From assembly GCA_022825505.1 (NCBI GenBank), contig JAJDWR010000025.1, positions 1 through 64,000 on the forward strand: a stretch of 64,000 nt of DNA, read 5' to 3'. Below the pieces are notes generated by a model. The model saw only the letters and a list, made by a program, of their open reading frames with translations, was not told the origin of the DNA and searched no databases. The position numbers and the translations under genes were made by a program. Shown one piece after another: positions 1-8,639 of the stretch (position 1 is its first letter; the number at the start of each line of letters is the position of its first letter). This stretch comes from Gammaproteobacteria bacterium. GTDB taxonomy: Bacteria > Pseudomonadota > Gammaproteobacteria > Steroidobacterales > Rariloculaceae.

Positions 1-41
1 AGGCGTGAAACTGAAGTTGTGCGGGTGTACACTGTGTGGAC

Positions 42-112
42 ATGGGACCTCACCGTCGGCTTAATGTAAGTGATTGAGCTAACTCACATTATCCGACAAA
101 TCGAGGTCCCAT
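42..112. repeat. Long imperfect palindrome (cruciform-capable)
   Basis: Positions 42-51 (ATGGGACCTC) are perfectly complementary to 103-112. The symmetry continues inward through GTCGG (55-59 against 93-97) and a TAATGTAAGT / ACTCACATTA pair, ending at a central AGCT near 77-80. The inner part, read on the minus strand, contains TGTGAGTTAGCTCA, which resembles a CRP-type half-site arrangement. It lies downstream of the stop codon at 138 (minus-strand gene), so it could be a terminator-like structure, an operator for something left of the window, or the end of a mobile element cut by the window edge. The structure is seen directly; its role is unknown. Confidence 0.6.
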
Positions 113-137
113 TCCATTTGTCGGTGAGAAATCCGGG

Positions 138-533
138 CTAATCCCACTCCTTCTCGACGCCCGCGGGGTTTGTGAGGAAGCCGAGGAGGCAACCGTTGGA
201 GCCGTCGCGAAGCTGATGGCACCGCACCGAGACGGTGTCGCCGACCTTGACCTCGTCGGGTTCGATGCCGCTTCGGACCAGACCTGTAGCCCCGGCGGAT
301 TCCAGCGCCCAGACGGCGGACTCGCCGTCATCGCCGGTCACTTCGAGGTAGATCCAGGTATGGGGGTTGATCCAGTGCAACTGCGTGACCGTTCCCGTCA
401 GGTGGGTGTACTCGGTCATTTCGTAGTTGCCGTGGGAATGGTGCGCCACGGCCGGTACGGTCAAGCAGGCCGCCGCAGCCGCGACAGCCAGCGAGTGAAA
501 TCGTCGTGTTGGCCTGAATGTCTTCCAGTGCAT
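138..533 (-). CDS. Exported DUF6152-type protein (stand-alone, HH N-terminus)
   Basis: 131 residues. A basic start and hydrophobic stretch form a Sec signal peptide ending in VPAVA, directly followed by HHSHGNYEM, so the mature protein should begin with two histidines. The body has the family pattern L-x-G-T-V-T-x-L-x-W-x-N-P-H followed by a short beta-rich domain with a G-D-x-V-x-V stretch near the end, as in proteins annotated DUF6152. A GGGAGA ribosome site precedes the ATG. It is one of seven relatives in this window (see 5707, 27352, 28755, 29988, 46588, 47926) and lacks the C-terminal partner domain that some of them have. No function is established; a periplasmic metal-binding role is inference from the exposed His-His pair. 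Confidence 0.75.
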   Translation of the reverse strand: MHWKTFRPTRRFHSLAVAAAAACLTVPAVAHHSHGNYEMTEYTHLTGTVTQLHWINPHTWIYLEVTGDDGESAVWALESAGATGLVRSGIEPDEVKVGDTVSVRCHQLRDGSNGCLLGFLTNPAGVEKEWD

Positions 534-597
534 TTCGATCTCCCGATGTTGCGTTACGCCTTCACTTCCGTGTGCGGCGGATCAATGAGTCCTGGCG

Positions 598-1245
598 CTA
601 GTCCGCCTGTGTATCCAGGTTTCTGCCGGAGGGCGCACCGCGCACCTTGATGGCCTCGGCGAAATTCTGGTAGCGGATTCGGTCTCCGTTCCCGTCGATG
701 AATTCCAGGCTCTGCTGAAACTGGCCCGCCGGCGGCGTGCCCGGCTGGATCGTCGCCTCGACGATGTACAGATGGCTGTCATGCAGGTAGATGGCCGCGT
801 AGGTGCGCGTCCGGTCCGGATTCACCATGTGCAACTGGTGACCCTCCACCCGATCGATGTAGTGGTAGGCGTCGTAGACGATTTCTCCGCCCCGGCTGCG
901 GAGGTTGGCGGCGGCGTAGGCCACCGACGCGCGGATATCCACTTCCCAGTAGAGCAGGTAGTCGGCCTCCGTTCTGGCGCGCTCGGTATGGATCCTCAGG
1001 GAGTCGGTGTAGTCCACCACCGTGACCGAGAAGCGGTTTCCGCCGCCGTCCTCGTAGCTGTAGACGCGCGCCGGGAAAGTCGCACGGTATTCCGAGGCGT
1101 AACTGATCTCCTCGACCTGGAACTCTCCCGGGGTATGGATTCGAAAGCGGTCCTGCTGGCTGGTGTACTGATGCCAGTTCTGCGCTCCCGCCGGGCCTGC
1201 GGCGAGCGGCAGCAGCACTGCGAGCGGCCAGGCTGATCTGCGCAT
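598..1245 (-). CDS. Exported protein of unknown function
   Basis: 215 residues with a clear Sec signal (MRRSAWPLAVLLPLAAGPAGA, then QNWHQY). The mature part begins with the phrase YTSQQDRFRIHTPGEF, typical of small exported proteins that contain a beta-sheet domain measuring whether a protein resists or fits a stress (often only annotated hypothetical), but I cannot assign a named family. It is acidic and tyrosine-rich, has no cysteines and no membrane segment after the signal. GGGAGCAG precedes the ATG. It is on the same strand as the DUF6152-type gene at 138-533, 64 bases upstream of it, so the two may be co-transcribed. Function unknown. Confidence 0.7.
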   Translation of the reverse strand: MRRSAWPLAVLLPLAAGPAGAQNWHQYTSQQDRFRIHTPGEFQVEEISYASEYRATFPARVYSYEDGGGNRFSVTVVDYTDSLRIHTERARTEADYLLYWEVDIRASVAYAAANLRSRGGEIVYDAYHYIDRVEGHQLHMVNPDRTRTYAAIYLHDSHLYIVEATIQPGTPPAGQFQQSLEFIDGNGDRIRYQNFAEAIKVRGAPSGRNLDTQAD

Positions 1246-1324
1246 TCTTCTGCTCCCGGGATTACGTGTCTAGATTCTGCCAGAAACCCTGCGGAATTGT
1301 CCCCGCGCAGCGGTTACATGGCGT

Positions 1325-2407
1325 TCATGTGCTCGCCAGGTCGCGGTAGAGCAATTCGGTCCGGTCAATGGTGTCCTCGATCCTGAAGTGCGTTCGAATT
1401 CGTTCCCGTGCCGCGACCCCCATTCGGGTTCGCAGATCGGTGTCGTCGTGGAAGCGGCGAATGGCGCGGGCGATGGCGGCCGGATCACGGGCCGGGATCA
1501 CCAGGCCGCTGGCGCCGTCGACCACCAGTTCCGGGCTGCCGCCGATGTCGGTGACAATGGGCGGAGTCGAATACGCCATGGCCTCGATCACCGATCGGGG
1601 CAGGCCCTCCCGCTTGATGGATGGCAGCACGGCTACATCGCACGCGCCGGCAACGGCAGGGGCTTCGGTCAGATAGCCTGTCCGATGGATTCTGGCGGCT
1701 GCCGGACTCGCTGCGATGCGCCGGCGCAGCCGGGCGGAGTCCATGTTGCCGACCAGCAGCAAGTGGACATCCTCCGGCAGCGCCGACATGGCCTCGACCA
1801 GCAGTTCGATGCCCTTGCGGGGCCGGTAGTTGGCCACGCAGGCCACGGTAAAGGCGCCGGCCGGGACGCCGAACGCACCCAGGTCGGCCGGGGGATCGGT
1901 GTACCAGTCCAGGCTGTGCCCCTTGCGGATGGTGACCAGCTTTTCGGCGGGAACTCGCAACCGGGCCGGGCGCATTTTCAGAAAGTGATCGCGGACCGCG
2001 TCGGCGACGCAGACGATGCGATCGATCCGGGGATTGAGATACCGGCGCCAGGAGACGGGGTCCAGGAAACTGACGTTGCCGACGATGCCGCGGTACACGA
2101 CGATCCGTACGGGCAGTCCGCGGGACGCCCGCAAGCCGATTTCCAGCGCCCGGTTGCCGAACAGGTGCAGCAGGTCGTAGCGGCCGCGCTGCAATTCCGC
2201 GCGCAGCCGGCGGGCGCCTGCGGTCGAACGCCGGCGGCCGGCGGGAATGTCCAGCAGCGGCACACGGGCGGCGCGCAGTATTTCGTTCGCTGCGTCGGAA
2301 TGGGTCCGCACGGCCGAGAGATCGATCCCCGCGCGGCGCAGGCCGACGAACATGGCGGTCGTCGGCCTGTCCGCGTCCGCGGTGATGCAAAGTACACGGA
2401 TGGTCAC
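1325..2407 (-). CDS. GT4-family glycosyltransferase
   Basis: 360 residues, a normal length for a GT-B fold family 4 (GT4) enzyme. The N-terminal half shows the acceptor domain (TIRVLCITADADRPT, then LLHLFGNRALEIG). The C-terminal half has the nucleotide-sugar domain: VACVANYRPRKGIELLVEAM, LLVGNMD, a GYL-x-E-AP segment, and the diagnostic E-x7-E region KREGLPRSVIEAMAYSTPPI followed by GGSPELV. No signal peptide; expected to act at the cytoplasmic face of the inner membrane. It is divergent from the GT9 gene starting at 2500, with 92 bases between. The pair suggests lipopolysaccharide or other envelope glycan assembly; the sugar and acceptor cannot be read from sequence. Confidence 0.88.
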   Translation of the reverse strand: MTIRVLCITADADRPTTAMFVGLRRAGIDLSAVRTHSDAANEILRAARVPLLDIPAGRRRSTAGARRLRAELQRGRYDLLHLFGNRALEIGLRASRGLPVRIVVYRGIVGNVSFLDPVSWRRYLNPRIDRIVCVADAVRDHFLKMRPARLRVPAEKLVTIRKGHSLDWYTDPPADLGAFGVPAGAFTVACVANYRPRKGIELLVEAMSALPEDVHLLLVGNMDSARLRRRIAASPAAARIHRTGYLTEAPAVAGACDVAVLPSIKREGLPRSVIEAMAYSTPPIVTDIGGSPELVVDGASGLVIPARDPAAIARAIRRFHDDTDLRTRMGVAARERIRTHFRIEDTIDRTELLYRDLAST

Positions 2408-2499
2408 GGCGCGAGAATGGCAAGCAGCGCCGGCGCCGTCAACGCTGCCGGACGCGCCGGTGCAGTATTATTCGGGATCCGTCCGCAACGTCGATCCTC

Positions 2500-3585
2500 T
2501 TGTCACTCGAACTCAATTCTCCGCCGAAGCGGGTCTGCATCCTGCGTCTGTCCGCCATCGGCGACACCTGCCACACCGTGCCGGTGGTGCGGGCCATTCA
2601 GGGGGCGTGGCCGCAAACGGAACTCACCTGGATCGTCGGACGCGTCGAGCACGCACTGTTGGCGGGTCTTGAGGGCGTGGAGTTCGTTGTCTTCGACAAG
2701 GGCCGCGGGCTCGCCGCATACGGGGACGTTCGCAGGCTCCTTCGCGGACGGCGGTTCGATGTCCTGCTGCACATGCACGCCTCCATGCGGGCCAACCTCG
2801 TGAGCCTGCTGGTCTCTGCGGACGTGCGTATCGGCATGGACCGGGCCCGGGCGCGGGACGGGCAATGGCTGTTCTGCAACCGGCGGATTCCCGCCCGTCC
2901 CCGCCAGCACGTGATGGACGGCCTGTTCGAGTTTGCCCGGGTGCTGGGGATCGAGCCCGGGGCGCCGCGTTGGGACATTCCGCTGTCCGATGAGGCAAGG
3001 ACCCTCGCCAGGCAGCACATCGATGGCTCGGTGCCGGTGCTGGTGATCAGTCCCGTCACCGGGCAGAGGCTGCGCAACTTTCGCAACTGGCGTGCCGGGC
3101 GTTACGCCGCCGCCGCCGATCATGCAGCGCAGCGTTTCGGAGCGAAGGTCCTGCTTTGCGGGGGGAAAACGCAACTCGAAGCCGAATATGGCCGTGAGAT
3201 TTGCCGCCGGGCGCACTGCGAGATCGTCAATCTCATCGGCAGGACCACGCTGAAGCAACTGCTCGCGCTGCTGGAGCGGGCCACGGTGCTGCTCTGCCCG
3301 GACTCGGGACCGGCGCATATGGCAACCGCGGTAGGGACTCCAGTGGTGGGGCTGTATGCGACATCCAACCGCCACCGCACCGGTCCCTACCTGTCGCAGC
3401 ACCTGGTCGCCGACCGCTATCCCCAGGCCGTGGAACGGGCCTTCGCAAAGGGCGTGGACGAGATACGCTGGGGGCGCCGGGTTCGCGACCCCGGCGCCAT
3501 GGACCTGATCGGCGTGGCCGACGCAACCCGGAAGCTGGATGCCGCCTTCAGCGAGGGTATGCGTTCTATCCCGTCTGCGCGGTGA
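2500..3585 (+). CDS. GT9-family (heptosyltransferase-like) glycosyltransferase
   Basis: 361 residues. The N-terminus RVCILRLSAIGDTCHTVPVV is the GT9 hallmark, and the C-terminal domain has the ADP-heptose-binding-type stretch LLCPDSGPAHMATAVGTPVV followed by GLYATSNRHRTGPY. The most upstream in-frame start is a TTG at 2500; the first recognisable family residues begin about eight codons later (RVCILR), so the TTG is plausible although no strong ribosome site is seen. Cytoplasmic, membrane-associated. GT9 members transfer heptose in the LPS core, but several subfamilies use other sugars, so the donor is not certain. It forms a divergent pair with the GT4 gene and its stop lies three bases from the convergent quinoprotein stop. 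Confidence 0.87.
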   Translation: MSLELNSPPKRVCILRLSAIGDTCHTVPVVRAIQGAWPQTELTWIVGRVEHALLAGLEGVEFVVFDKGRGLAAYGDVRRLLRGRRFDVLLHMHASMRANLVSLLVSADVRIGMDRARARDGQWLFCNRRIPARPRQHVMDGLFEFARVLGIEPGAPRWDIPLSDEARTLARQHIDGSVPVLVISPVTGQRLRNFRNWRAGRYAAAADHAAQRFGAKVLLCGGKTQLEAEYGREICRRAHCEIVNLIGRTTLKQLLALLERATVLLCPDSGPAHMATAVGTPVVGLYATSNRHRTGPYLSQHLVADRYPQAVERAFAKGVDEIRWGRRVRDPGAMDLIGVADATRKLDAAFSEGMRSIPSAR

Positions 3586-3587
3586 TG

Positions 3588-5447
3588 CTACTGGTGCACC
3601 GGTTCGGCCTCGTTGGGCTCGAAGTCTTGCGCCCGGGCTTCGTCCATGGTGCCGCTGAGGGAGAACAGCCAGACGCTGTCGCCCCGCGGCGATTCCGCGA
3701 AGAGATTGCCCGCGGAGTAGGCGATGATGTGCTGCTCGCCGTTGTGTTCGAACGTGCTGATCGGTGCGTTGAGCCCGGCGCCGGTCTGGAACTCCCAGAG
3801 GACCGCGCCGTCGCTCGAATCCAGGGCCATGATCCGCCCGTCGTTCTGGCCCGTGAACAGCAGCCCGCCGGCCGTTGCCAGCACGCCGCTGTAACAGAAT
3901 TCCTGCCAGCGCTGCCGCCAGACGATGGTATTGGTGTGCATGTCCATGGCCGCGAGAATGCCGTGGTTCGGAAAGTCCACGTGCCCGAAGAATCCGCCGA
4001 TATAGGAGTCGCCCGGCATCTCGGGCAGGTCGTTCTCCATTTCGCCGCCCCTGAAGAAGCCCGGCCGCTCGTTCGCGCAGACGTAGAGGGTGCCGCTTTC
4101 GGGGTCGTAGGCGCTCGGCGGCCAGTTGGCGCCCCCGAAAGGGCCCGGCATCGCGATCGTGCCTTCCATCCAGAAGGGCGTGAATATGCGCGCCTGATTG
4201 ACCAGCGGCGGGAAGCCTTGCGGCACGATGTCGACGAATTGGTGTACGAACGAATCGCCCTCCGGGTACGGTTGCGTGGGTGACGTCAAATGCCGTTCCT
4301 CCTGCGGCACGGGCCGCTCCTCCATGCCGAGCAGCGGTTCGCCGGTGACCCGGTCGAGAATGTAGACCCAGCCCGTCTTGCTGGCTTCGGCGACGGCCTG
4401 GCGCATCTCGCCGTCGATCTCTATATCGAACAGCACGACGGGATTGGCCGCATCGTAGTCCCAGATGTCGTGATGGACCTGCTGGAAGTGCCAGCGGTAT
4501 TCGCCGGTGTAGACGTCCAGCGCCAGCATGGACGTGGTGAACAGGTTGTCCCCGGCGCGCACGTAGCCGGCGAAGTCGGGGCCTGGATTTCCCGTGGAGA
4601 AATAGACCAGGCCCAACTCCGGGTCGACGGCAGGCGTCTGCCAGACGGAGCCGCCCCCGTACAGGTAGACGTCGCTGTACGGATCGCCGGGCTGAGGCCA
4701 GGTTTCGCTGCCGAATTCGCCCGGGCCCGGCACGGTGTAGAACGTCCACACCAGGGATCCGTCATCGGCGTCGTATGCCTTGACCCGTCCCCGGATGCCC
4801 CGTTCGGCCCCTGCGAACCCGGTGATCACCAGGCCGTCGTAGTAGAGGGGCGCGCTGGTGAGGGAGTAGCCGTCTTCCCAGTACTCGGTTTGCGTGTCCC
4901 ACACGACCTCGCCGGTCTGGCGGTCCAGCGCAACCATGTGCGCATCCAGTTGGCCGACGAAGACCTTGTCCTCGCTCAGGCCCACGCCGCGGCTGGTCCA
5001 GCCGCAGCAGATGACGTCGATGGACTGATCCAGGTTGGCCTCGTAGATCCAGAGGATGTCGCCGGTCTCCACGCTGATGGCAAAGACGTCGTCGGCGCCG
5101 GTGACGATGTAGGCCACGCCGTCGTGGACGATGGGTTGGGCTTCGCCCGAGTACTTCTGAGCGACCCCCGAACCGCCGAGCCGGGTTCGCCAGACGCCCT
5201 TGAGTTGTCCGACATTGTCCCTGTTGAGTTCCGTCAGCGGCGAGTAGCGCTGGTTGAAGAGATTGCCGCCGTTGGTAGGCCAGCCGTCGGTTGGCAAGGC
5301 AGCCAGTTGTTCGCCGGTGAAATCGCCGCCTGGCGCGGCTTCCTGGCTGCACGCCGACCCCAGTCCCATGAAGAGGCAGGCCAGGGCGGTTGCCATGGAT
5401 CCGCCGATTCGGGAAAAGGTCGAGGATTGGGCACTTCGCTTCAACAC
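3588..5447 (-). CDS. PQQ-dependent quinoprotein dehydrogenase
   Basis: About 619 residues. The eight-bladed propeller of quinoprotein alcohol/glucose dehydrogenases is visible: WPTNGGNLFNQRYSPL at the N-terminus, the vicinal disulfide pair in DVICCGW (PQQ-stacking), the repeated AxD.xTGE.xW blade motif (SVETGDILW, DRQTGEVVW, DVYTGEYRW), the HHDIWDYDAANP segment, and LLFTGQNDGRIMALD near the end. There is no C-terminal cytochrome domain. I chose a GTG at 5447 because AGGGAG lies six bases upstream and the start gives a signal peptide ending around LGSAC; the lipobox is atypical, so it may be periplasmic or a lipoprotein. An upstream ATG at 5588 would only add a non-signal leader. Substrate not predictable; electrons probably go to a soluble cytochrome or ubiquinone. 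Confidence 0.88.
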   Translation of the reverse strand: MLKRSAQSSTFSRIGGSMATALACLFMGLGSACSQEAAPGGDFTGEQLAALPTDGWPTNGGNLFNQRYSPLTELNRDNVGQLKGVWRTRLGGSGVAQKYSGEAQPIVHDGVAYIVTGADDVFAISVETGDILWIYEANLDQSIDVICCGWTSRGVGLSEDKVFVGQLDAHMVALDRQTGEVVWDTQTEYWEDGYSLTSAPLYYDGLVITGFAGAERGIRGRVKAYDADDGSLVWTFYTVPGPGEFGSETWPQPGDPYSDVYLYGGGSVWQTPAVDPELGLVYFSTGNPGPDFAGYVRAGDNLFTTSMLALDVYTGEYRWHFQQVHHDIWDYDAANPVVLFDIEIDGEMRQAVAEASKTGWVYILDRVTGEPLLGMEERPVPQEERHLTSPTQPYPEGDSFVHQFVDIVPQGFPPLVNQARIFTPFWMEGTIAMPGPFGGANWPPSAYDPESGTLYVCANERPGFFRGGEMENDLPEMPGDSYIGGFFGHVDFPNHGILAAMDMHTNTIVWRQRWQEFCYSGVLATAGGLLFTGQNDGRIMALDSSDGAVLWEFQTGAGLNAPISTFEHNGEQHIIAYSAGNLFAESPRGDSVWLFSLSGTMDEARAQDFEPNEAEPVHQ

Positions 5448-5706
5448 GATACGCTCCCTGATGGTGTCTGCTGAATTTGCTGAGAAAGCGGAGCATACCC
5501 AATTGCGGCCGTCATGGGCGAATTCCGTGCAAACTAGTGCTGCATCAACCTTATAACGCCGTATCAGTGGCCGCAGTCGCACGAACACCGGGACCGGCGC
5601 GGTACTTGATCGCGATGATCGGCCGGCAAGCGTCGCTCCGCGCTCGCGGATGGATGAGCAACAGTCAGCCTGATAAAGTGACGGAAATTGTTGACTGGTG
5701 GTGACG

Positions 5707-6738
5707 ATGAAAAGAATTTCCTTCCTGTTGGCAGTACTGGCCCCGTCAACCGTTGCCCTTGCCCATCATGGCGCACCCAGCAATGCCCAATACGATATGG
5801 ACAATATCGTCGAGCTGGAGGGCCCGGTCACGGAAGTCTTCTGGCGCAATCCGCATGTCCGGATCAGGCTGCGGGACACGTCGGGAGAGATCTGGGAGGT
5901 GGAGTCGGGTCCGGTGAGCTGGCTCGCGCGGCTCGGCTGGACTGCCGACATCGTCAACGTCGGCGATCATGTGCGGGTAGCGGGCAACGTGTCCCGGCGC
6001 CGCCCCAACGAGATGGCCCTGACGAACATGTTGCTGCCCAATGGCCAGGAATTCACCGGCAGTTCGCGGCCTCGTCCGTTGCGGTTTTCGGAGCAGCGCC
6101 TGGCGGTCGACAGGATCGAAATCGACGACGCAGCACGTGAGCAGGCTATCCGCGACGCCAGCGGCATATTCCGCGTCTGGGCGTGGGGTGTCGGCGAGTT
6201 CGGCGGCGGCGGCACACCGAACAACGAGGCGGAAATGCTCACGGAGTCAGCGCTGGCGGCTCGCGAGGCCTTCGAAGTGCTGACTGACGAGCCGATCCTC
6301 GACTGCGTGCAGGACGGCATGCCCCGGGCCATGTTTCATCCCACGGTGCTGGAGTTCACGGATGGCGGTTCCGAACTCACCCTGAGAAGCCACGAGCACG
6401 ACATCGTTCGTACGATACACATGGAGCCGGCGCCCGATCCCTCGACTCAGCCGGCGGGCCCGTTGGGCTATTCGGTGGGCGCGTGGGAAGGCGATACCCT
6501 GGTCGTGACGACGACGCGGGTCGACTGGCACCTGTCTGACGATGAAGGCACGCCGCAGAGTCCCGATGTGCGGTTGGTGGAACGGTTCACCCCCACTCCG
6601 GACGGCAGCCGGCTGGACTATGAAGTGACCGCGTACGACCCGGTTAACCTCACGGGTCCTTCAGTGCGCACCGCACACTGGATGTGGGTGCCGGGGCTTG
6701 AGGTGCTGCCCTACGAGTGCGAGCTCTGGGAGCGTTGA
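5707..6738 (+). CDS. Exported DUF6152 protein fused to partner domain
   Basis: About 343 residues from the ATG at 5707 (two upstream GTG codons are in frame; GGTGGTGA sits before the ATG). Signal peptide ends ALA, then HHGAPSNAQY. Residues ~20-115 form the DUF6152-like domain with VEVFWRNPH-type core (here TEVFWRNPHVRIRL) and a GDHVRV segment. Residues ~150-343 form a second beta-rich domain with CVQDGMPRAM, GYSVGAWEGDTLVV, and VERFTPTPDG, ending in a CELWER tail. The same two-domain layout is seen at 29988-31049 and 46588-47685, and the second domain occurs alone at 27938 and 29209. It is divergent from the quinoprotein gene across a 259-base intergenic region. Function unknown. Confidence 0.78.
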   Translation: MKRISFLLAVLAPSTVALAHHGAPSNAQYDMDNIVELEGPVTEVFWRNPHVRIRLRDTSGEIWEVESGPVSWLARLGWTADIVNVGDHVRVAGNVSRRRPNEMALTNMLLPNGQEFTGSSRPRPLRFSEQRLAVDRIEIDDAAREQAIRDASGIFRVWAWGVGEFGGGGTPNNEAEMLTESALAAREAFEVLTDEPILDCVQDGMPRAMFHPTVLEFTDGGSELTLRSHEHDIVRTIHMEPAPDPSTQPAGPLGYSVGAWEGDTLVVTTTRVDWHLSDDEGTPQSPDVRLVERFTPTPDGSRLDYEVTAYDPVNLTGPSVRTAHWMWVPGLEVLPYECELWER

Positions 6739-6845
6739 CCGCGCCCGGCAACGCGCCATAGACCAGCTAGCCGCGCTTTGCGCAAGCCAGGCCGCGCATA
6801 CCGGTTTCGCCAGGCCGGATGGGTGGCGGTCTTCCGGGTGGCGCG

Positions 6846-7193
6846 CTAGCGTACCTCGGTGATGGCGCCTCGCGAGCCGTCGCTACGCAACCACTCCTGC
6901 GCCTGTTCGGTTTCTTCGCGCAGGGCCGCCCGGGTCAGGCACCGCCGCTGGGGAATATGCGAGCCGGTGGGTGCGATGCGTTCACAGACGACGTCGGATT
7001 CCTGCGGGGGGCGGGTCAACGCCACCTGCTCGGCGTTGAGCCTGATCTCCTGCAAGGTCTCGGAATCGGGCACCTCGGCAGCGTTCGCCTGCTGGGCATC
7101 GGCGCTCTCGGACATGTCCTGCTGTGCCGCACAAGCTGCCAGCAGACCGCTGCCCAAAATTGCAGCGAGGGCCATGGTTCGGTTCAATTCCAT
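6846..7193 (-). CDS. Small lipoprotein of unknown function
   Basis: About 115 residues from the ATG at 7193, which has GGAG six bases upstream; a second ATG four codons earlier is less well placed. The signal MELNRTMALAAILGSGLLAAC ends in a good lipobox (LAAC), so the cysteine should be lipidated. The mature part is short and acidic, then CERIAPTGSHIPQRRC, a cysteine-spaced motif (C-x13-14-C) that recurs in many small proteobacterial envelope proteins annotated hypothetical. Convergent with the gene ending at 6738. Role unknown. Confidence 0.7.
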   Translation of the reverse strand: MELNRTMALAAILGSGLLAACAAQQDMSESADAQQANAAEVPDSETLQEIRLNAEQVALTRPPQESDVVCERIAPTGSHIPQRRCLTRAALREETEQAQEWLRSDGSRGAITEVR

Positions 7194-7396
7194 GAGAATC
7201 TCCAATGGCCAATATACCCTGCGAGTCTAGCGTATTAGATGTGCAACGGGAATGCCCTGCGGGATGTTTGCCGGCACAACTGCGGCTTGCGCTAAGAATC
7301 GTCTACAGGGGCGCTCCGGTGGAGCAAACGGGTTGATCGGGACACGGGTGCTGGCTAGAGTGGTACAAACCGGACTGCGCGCCAGGGGAGACCCAG

Positions 7397-7849
7397 ATGA
7401 AATCAGCCATAACCGCCATTGCCGCCGCGCTGATCGCAAGCGCGCTCACCTATCTGTTCACCGGACAGGGGCAGGGCGCCGGCGGCGCGGACGTCGAGGG
7501 GTTGCAGGCGCAGATCGGCGAGATCGCGGCGCAAGCGGCGGCCGGAGGCGGCGGTCAACGGTTCGTGATCGTGGGGGAATCCGAGCAGGATGCGTGGCTG
7601 CGCGGCGCCAATCGCGACGGCTCACCCCGCCCCGGGCCCGCCGACGACCAGAAACCGCTGGCCGACGCGTCCAATTCCCTCTGCTTCCTGACCAAGGTGG
7701 AGATCGAGGGCATGGACGGCCCGGAGGACGTGGCCACCTGCAGCATCCAGGTGGATGAGTTCACCAACTGGTGGCAGGTGCACGCCACCCAGGGCGAAGG
7801 GACCAACGCTTCCATTTCCTGCAACGCCCGGTGCATCGCCTGGGAGTGA
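7397..7849 (+). CDS. Small exported or membrane-anchored protein, Cys-rich C-terminus
   Basis: 150 residues. N-terminal MKSAITAIAAALIASALTYLF is a signal peptide or anchor without a clear cleavage site. A Gly/Gln-rich linker (GQGQGAGGAD, then AAAGGGGQRF) leads to a domain with NSLCFLTKVEIEGMDG, CSIQVDEFTNWW and CNARCIAWE, four cysteines likely to pair as disulfides. The CFLTKV...WW...C.ARC spacing is seen in small extracellular or pilus-associated domains, but I cannot name the family. An AGGGGAGA site precedes the ATG. It is the first gene of a same-strand run with two PepSY-type proteins and a TonB receptor (stop eight bases before the next start). Confidence 0.72.
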   Translation: MKSAITAIAAALIASALTYLFTGQGQGAGGADVEGLQAQIGEIAAQAAAGGGGQRFVIVGESEQDAWLRGANRDGSPRPGPADDQKPLADASNSLCFLTKVEIEGMDGPEDVATCSIQVDEFTNWWQVHATQGEGTNASISCNARCIAWE

Positions 7850-7856
7850 TCGAACG

Positions 7857-8639
7857 ATGGTTGCTGCGACGTCAGCCGTAAAGCCCCGGAAGCGGATCAT
7901 TCGGAATCGGCCGCCCAAGGCCCACCCGTTCCTGCCCAGAAGGTTGCAGACGCCCATTTTTCTCGTGTGGTTGCGCCGCAGCCATGGCTGGCTGGGGATC
8001 TGGGGCGCGGTGGCGGGAATCCTGTTCGGTCTCACCACCATTGCGATGGTGCATGCGAACATATTCCGAACCGGAGAGGACACACAGACGGTCGTTCAGC
8101 TTCCGGTGAGTGGCGCCGCCATCGACAGCGTCGACGATCTCGGCGCTTTCGTTAAAGCCGAGTTGGGCCTGAGAACGGAATGGCGGCAGCCACGAAACGC
8201 GCCCCCTGTAGTTACACTCGCCGAGTCCGGCACGGTCGAGGGCGTGGAGACGGCGGGCACCGCGGCAACGGGCGCCATGGGCAGCGGCGGTCGGCGGGGC
8301 GGCGGAGCCGTCGGCGCGCAAAGCAGTCAGCCGGTTTTCGTAACGCAGTTCACGTCCCCGCAACGCACCCTGGATCTGCGCTACGTCGCCGGCAACGAGT
8401 ACATTCAGATTGTCGATACCGAGCGTGGCTTCTTCGAGACGATGAACCGGTTGCACCGCGGCAACGGCGCGCAGTTGGGGTGGACGCTGCTGGGCGATGC
8501 GTTTTCCGGCGCGCTCATCGTGCTGGCCCTCAGCGGAGTGCTGCTGTGGAGCCGGATGGACGGTTCCCGTCTGCTGGCCATCGGTCTGGGCAGCGCGGGC
8601 CTGCTGGCCGTGGTGTATTTCGGATTGGCGGGGGCATAG
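7857..8639 (+). CDS. PepSY-type transmembrane protein, copy 1
   Basis: About 260 residues from the ATG at 7857. A basic N-terminus (PPKAHPFLPRRL) precedes a TM helix at GWLGIWGAVAGILFGLTTIA, a periplasmic region, and a second and third TM near the C-terminus (AFSGALIVLALSGVLLWSR and LLAIGLGSAGLLAVVYFGLA). The phrase TERGFFETMNRLH followed by DAFSGAL and LLWSR is typical of PepSY-associated TM-helix proteins, often found beside TonB receptors and metal-uptake systems. A Gly/Met/Arg insert (GAMGSGGRRGGGAVGAQ) interrupts the periplasmic part. Overlaps its tandem copy by one base (TAGTG). Confidence 0.85.
   Translation: MVAATSAVKPRKRIIRNRPPKAHPFLPRRLQTPIFLVWLRRSHGWLGIWGAVAGILFGLTTIAMVHANIFRTGEDTQTVVQLPVSGAAIDSVDDLGAFVKAELGLRTEWRQPRNAPPVVTLAESGTVEGVETAGTAATGAMGSGGRRGGGAVGAQSSQPVFVTQFTSPQRTLDLRYVAGNEYIQIVDTERGFFETMNRLHRGNGAQLGWTLLGDAFSGALIVLALSGVLLWSRMDGSRLLAIGLGSAGLLAVVYFGLAGA

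Noticed and set aside
60..100. CRP-type activator site inside the first palindrome
   Set aside because: The similarity to lac CRP sites is limited to one half and the site lies downstream of a stop codon, not in a promoter; kept only as a remark.
1388..2803. Plus-strand frame opposite the GT4 gene
   Set aside because: Antisense to clear GT4 motifs, composition biased to Arg/Gly.
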